A DNA stretch of 34,739 nt, taken from assembly GCF_021390475.1 (NCBI RefSeq), contig NZ_JAJUWS010000057.1, positions 1 through 34,739 on the forward strand. Reading direction: 5' to 3'. This document shows, piece after piece, positions 31,794 to 34,739 of the stretch. The position numbers and the translations under genes were made by a program. Each line of letters begins with the position of its first letter. Position 1 is the first letter of the stretch. The notes under the pieces are model-generated. The model saw only the letters and a program-made list of their open reading frames with translations, ran no database searches and was not told where the DNA came from. The stretch comes from Streptomyces sp. ST2-7A (GTDB lineage: Bacteria; Actinomycetota; Actinomycetes; Streptomycetales; Streptomycetaceae).

Positions 31794-32036
31794 GGCCGAG
31801 CGGAGGGGCGGGCGCGCACCGGTTTGCCCGGCCGGCCCGGTACGGGACCCGGGGGCGGGCGGAGCGCCGGCGGCGGTCGACCCGCCGCTTCCACCGGCCG
31901 GGCGGATCCGGTGCGCGCCTCGACGCGACCGGCGGAGCGCGGGGACCGGTCGGCGGAACACCGGGGCCACCGCTTCCCCGGGCGGGACCGGGCCCGGGAC
32001 GCCGGCCGGGTCATCCGGACCGACCCCGGCGGGAGC

Positions 32037-32053
32037 CGGGCCGGAACGGCCCG
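32037..32053 (-). terminator. Hairpin directly after rmdB
   Basis: 32037-32043 pairs with 32047-32053 around a three-base loop, only two bases beyond the stop codon. No T-tract. Confidence 0.45.
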
Positions 32054-32055
32054 AC

Positions 32056-34296
32056 TCAGGGGCGGGCCGGTGCCCCGCCGCCGGTCGGCTCGCGCCCCGG
32101 CGGGGGCACCACCCGGCCGACGCCCCCGGCGGTCGGGGCCGGTTCCGGGGCGGGAACGGTGGGGGCGGAGTGCGGGGAGGACCGGGAAAGAGGTGGGGAG
32201 GCATCCCGGGAGACGGACGGGGGGACGGGCGGATCGGAGGGGAAGGGCTCGCCGGTGAGGGCGTGGGTGTGGGCGCGGGCACGCAGCCACGCCGTGGTCT
32301 CCTCCGCCGGCATGGCGCGGGAGACCAGCCATCCCTGGACCGCGTCGCACCCCAACTCCCGGAGGCGTTCCCAGGTCTCGTGGTCCTCCACCCCCTCGGC
32401 GACGACCACCAGACCGAGGGAGTGGGCCAGTTCGACGGTGCAGCGCACGATCTCGGCGTCCTCGGTGTCCACCGCCAGCGAGGAGACGAAGGAACGGTCG
32501 ATCTTCAACTCGCTGAACGGCAGCCGGCGCAGGTGGACCAGGGAGGAGTAGCCGGTACCGAAGTCGTCCAGGGACATCCGTACGCCGTGGACGGTGAGCC
32601 CGGCGAGGGTGTCGGCGGCCTGCTCGGGATCCCCGAGCATGCCGTTCTCGGTGATCTCCAGTTGCAGCGAACCGGCCGGGACGCCGTGACGGGCCAGTCG
32701 GGCGGCGACCGAGCCGGCGAAGCCCGGGGCGTAGATCTCCCGGGGGGAGACGTTGACCGCCACCGGGACCGTGATGCCCTCCTCGCGCCAGCGCGCCACC
32801 CGGTACAGGGCGGTCTCCAGCACGTACTCGGTGAGTCGGGGCATCAATCCGGAGCTCTCGGCGATGGCGATGAACTCGGCCGGCGGGATCGAACCTCGTA
32901 CGGGGTGGTCCCAGCGCACCAGCGCCTCCAGGCCCCGTACCCGGCCGTCGAACCCCACCTTGGGCTGGTAGTGGAGTTGGATGTCGCGGTTCTCCAGGGC
33001 CCGGCGCAGGTCGCCGAGGAGACCCAGGCGGTCGGGGGTGTTGACGTCCCGGCAGGGGTCGTAGACCTGCACCCCGTCCCGGTCCTGTTTGGCCGTGTAC
33101 ATCGCCACGTCGGCGCGCCGCAGCAGGACCTCGGCGTCACCGGCGTGGTCGGGGAAGACCACGACACCCGCGCTGGCCTCGACCACCAGGCGGATGCCGT
33201 TGAGGTCCAGCGGCTCGCCGAGCGCCGTGGACAGGTTCCGGGCCACCCGCTGCGCGGCGGTGACCGATCCGACCCGTGGCAGCAGGACGGCGAACTCGTC
33301 GCCTCCGGGGCGGGCCATCGCGGCGTCGGGGGGCAGGGCGCGGCGGATCCGGTCGGCGACCCGCAGCAGCAACCGGTCGCCGGTGGAGTGGCCGAGGGTG
33401 TCGTTGACCGAACGGAAGCGGTCCAGGTCGATCAGGATGAGGGCGAACCGGGTCCCGGACTCCTCGGACTCGTCCACCAGGCGTCGGATGTGGTCCAGCA
33501 GCCATTGCCGGTTGGGCAAACCGGTCAACGGGTCGAGCACTTGTTCACGCGCCCGCGCCCGGGCGATCCACAGCGTGGAATCGAGGGCGATCAACGGTAC
33601 GGCGAAGAGCGGCAGCAGCAGCGGCGCGTGCACGAGGACCACACCGATCAGCGGGGCGAGTCCGAGCAGCGCGACGGAGATCAGCCCCTGACGCACCAGG
33701 GCACCGCGCAGCAGTCGGCTCGGACCGCCGGTGGGGGCGAGGCACAGCCACAGCAGGGCCCGGGTGAGGACGAGGTGGGCGCAGGCCGCCAGAACGATCA
33801 GCGGGATGTCGACGAGGTCCCACCGGTGGGGGTGCCAGGGGGAGTCGCCGCGCGGGTGGATGCCGGCGACGACGAGGAGCAGGGCGCCCGCGCTGATGCC
33901 GACGATCTCGGCGGAGGCGTGCAGCAGTGCCTCGCGGGTCCGCTCCCGGTGGACCAGGACCACCGAGCCGACCAGGACGAGGGCGATCAGGACGGCGGGC
34001 GTCCAGCCGTACAGCAGGAGGACGGCCAGGGTGACGGCGGATCCGGAACCGGCGCCGCCCCACCAGCGCCCGGGTCCCAGCGCCATCAGGTGGCCGACGA
34101 TCAGGCAGGCGAGCACCGCGAGGCCGATGCCGGGGGCGCCGGCCGGCAGGAGGGGCGCGCCCTCGGCGAGGACGACCACGCCTCCGAGCGGCAGCAGGAG
34201 TGCGGCGACCGGGGGGAGGGCGCCGCGCAGGCCGGGGCAGCGGGGCGCGGTCTCGCGACCGGGCGGGGCCGGGAGCCCCGGGGGCGCTGCGTGCAT
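32056..34296 (-). CDS. rmdB: Membrane GGDEF-EAL protein, RmdB-like c-di-GMP enzyme
   Basis: About 746 residues. Residues 20-240 contain several hydrophobic helices (for example AVLIALVLVGSVVLV and LLLPLFAVPLIALDSTLWIA). A GGDEF domain follows, from DPLTGLPNRQWLL, with intact ARPGGDEFAVLL at about 330. The EAL domain begins near IQLHYQPKV, with the EAL motif in RGLEALVRWDHP at about 454, then LEITENGML, SLDDFGTGYSSL, LKIDRSFV and VVVAEGVED; all metal-binding and catalytic residues I can check are present. Both activities are possible; the S. coelicolor homologue, as I recall, acts mainly as a phosphodiesterase affecting development. A Pro/Ser-rich tail of about 60 residues ends the protein. 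ATG at 34296 follows GGGAG by about ten bases. The symbol rests on synteny near gatC. Confidence 0.87.
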   Translation of the reverse strand: MHAAPPGLPAPPGRETAPRCPGLRGALPPVAALLLPLGGVVVLAEGAPLLPAGAPGIGLAVLACLIVGHLMALGPGRWWGGAGSGSAVTLAVLLLYGWTPAVLIALVLVGSVVLVHRERTREALLHASAEIVGISAGALLLVVAGIHPRGDSPWHPHRWDLVDIPLIVLAACAHLVLTRALLWLCLAPTGGPSRLLRGALVRQGLISVALLGLAPLIGVVLVHAPLLLPLFAVPLIALDSTLWIARARAREQVLDPLTGLPNRQWLLDHIRRLVDESEESGTRFALILIDLDRFRSVNDTLGHSTGDRLLLRVADRIRRALPPDAAMARPGGDEFAVLLPRVGSVTAAQRVARNLSTALGEPLDLNGIRLVVEASAGVVVFPDHAGDAEVLLRRADVAMYTAKQDRDGVQVYDPCRDVNTPDRLGLLGDLRRALENRDIQLHYQPKVGFDGRVRGLEALVRWDHPVRGSIPPAEFIAIAESSGLMPRLTEYVLETALYRVARWREEGITVPVAVNVSPREIYAPGFAGSVAARLARHGVPAGSLQLEITENGMLGDPEQAADTLAGLTVHGVRMSLDDFGTGYSSLVHLRRLPFSELKIDRSFVSSLAVDTEDAEIVRCTVELAHSLGLVVVAEGVEDHETWERLRELGCDAVQGWLVSRAMPAEETTAWLRARAHTHALTGEPFPSDPPVPPSVSRDASPPLSRSSPHSAPTVPAPEPAPTAGGVGRVVPPPGREPTGGGAPARP

Positions 34297-34351
34297 GTGG
34301 TCACTCTCCCGGCAGGATGACCGCCCGACACCGGGCGGGCGACGTGACACC

Positions 34352-34357
34352 ACATTA
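34352..34357 (-). promoter_or_regulatory. Possible rmdB -10 box (TAATGT)
   Basis: TAATGT fits TAnnnT. The transcript would start near 34345, so its first structure would be the seven-pair hairpin at 34321-34338. No convincing -35. Confidence 0.35.
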
Positions 34358-34708
34358 GGTCCCCGACCGGGATGACGTGCGGTGATTCCCGATCGGTGGG
34401 TTCGGCCGCGTGCCGGGGCCGACAACGGCGGGACGGGCGACGTCCGACCGGGACCACGGGCCCGATCAGCGGATGAGGCGGGGCGGAGCGGCGCGGAGGG
34501 GGCCCGGGCCGGGGCCTGCGGTCGGAGCGCGCCGGGGGGCGCTCGGCAGTTGTCGCGCTTCCGTTCCCCCCGTGCGGGGGACAGGGTGGGAGGCCTCCGG
34601 GGACCGGCGCCCGCTGCGGCGTGGCGGTCACCCCGGTGCGACGACCACTCTTTCGTGAGGGCGTCGGGCTCGCGGTCCGCAGGGGTGACGGTCGGGCAGA
34701 GGTGTGGC

Positions 34709-34739
34709 GGGGGGGGGGGGGGGGGCCCCCCCCCCCGGG
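34709..34739. repeat. G17-C11-GGG homopolymer run at the window end
   Basis: Seventeen G (34709-34725), eleven C (34726-34736), then GGG. Most likely an assembly or contig-end artefact, though such a sequence could form a hairpin. Confidence 0.8.

Larger units (their letters stand above)
34297..34739. other. Region upstream of rmdB to the window end
   Basis: Holds a CCGCCCG/CGGGCGG hairpin (34321-34338) in the presumed rmdB leader, TAATGT (34357-34352) as a possible -10, and beyond that GC-rich sequence without a supported gene on either strand. The last 31 bases are homopolymer runs. Confidence 0.5.

Noticed and set aside
34101..34658. Open frames on both strands at the right end
   Set aside because: Low-complexity Arg/Pro/Gly translations without ribosome sites; the minus-strand one overlaps the rmdB start in another phase.

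Overview
The window is high-GC actinobacterial DNA, visibly above 70% G+C with strong G/C in third codon positions. It is almost certainly from Streptomyces or a close relative. From memory, the gene order follows a conserved Streptomyces block: acyl-CoA carboxylase, cimA, ilvE, leuB, pruA, putA, a PucR-type regulator, serA, ilvC, ilvN, ilvB, a GGDEF protein (cdgE), then further down gatB, gatA, gatC and a GGDEF-EAL protein (rmdB). Nearly all genes lie on the minus strand. The exceptions are the PucR regulator and a run of three plus-strand genes (aldo/keto reductase, sugar dehydrogenase lipoprotein, small acidic protein). I saw no tRNA, rRNA, insertion sequence or CRISPR array.

Layout by coordinate. 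1-178 is the N-terminus of an acyl-CoA carboxylase beta subunit, cut by the window edge. 577-5184 is the first branched-chain amino acid block (cimA, ilvE, leuB). 5342-10233 holds a 58-residue conserved-looking protein, the proline catabolic genes pruA and putA, and a divergent PucR-type regulator. 10434-15933 carries serA and the ilvBNC operon, with an attenuation leader at 16077-16191. 16250-18907 is a membrane PAS-GGDEF protein. 19340-23641 holds a hydroxyacid dehydrogenase, an aldo/keto reductase, a soluble-type glucose/sorbosone dehydrogenase lipoprotein and a small acidic protein. 23797-27197 is a very large LuxR-type ATPase regulator with a small protein gene upstream. 27198-28143 has no intact gene but contains relics of a GntR regulator and a DUF397 protein. 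28144-31745 is gatB, a small membrane protein, gatA and gatC. 32056-34296 is a GGDEF-EAL protein.

How the genes work together. CimA, LeuB, IlvBN, IlvC and IlvE supply a threonine-independent route to isoleucine plus steps common to valine and leucine; SerA opens serine synthesis. Two of these units begin with short leader peptides followed by T-tailed terminators. The ilvB leader encodes Ile-Leu-Val-Leu directly before the segment that can form an antiterminator. The cimA leader encodes Ile-Ile near its start. PutA and PruA convert proline to glutamate and face a putative dedicated regulator. GatCAB converts misacylated Glu-tRNA(Gln) to Gln-tRNA(Gln). The two c-di-GMP enzymes lie next to metabolic operons; the first ends only 58 bases before the ilvB leader peptide and on the same strand.

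The less ordinary items are the cimA leader/attenuator, the closeness of cdgE to the ilvB promoter, a palindromic operator candidate before ilvE, a pair of long hairpins between two divergent genes (20336-20437), imperfect repeats each followed by a perfect palindrome (21742-21904), a structured segment before a 59-residue protein (27267-27367), and a small membrane protein translationally coupled inside gatCAB. I did not find a clearly new multi-gene system.
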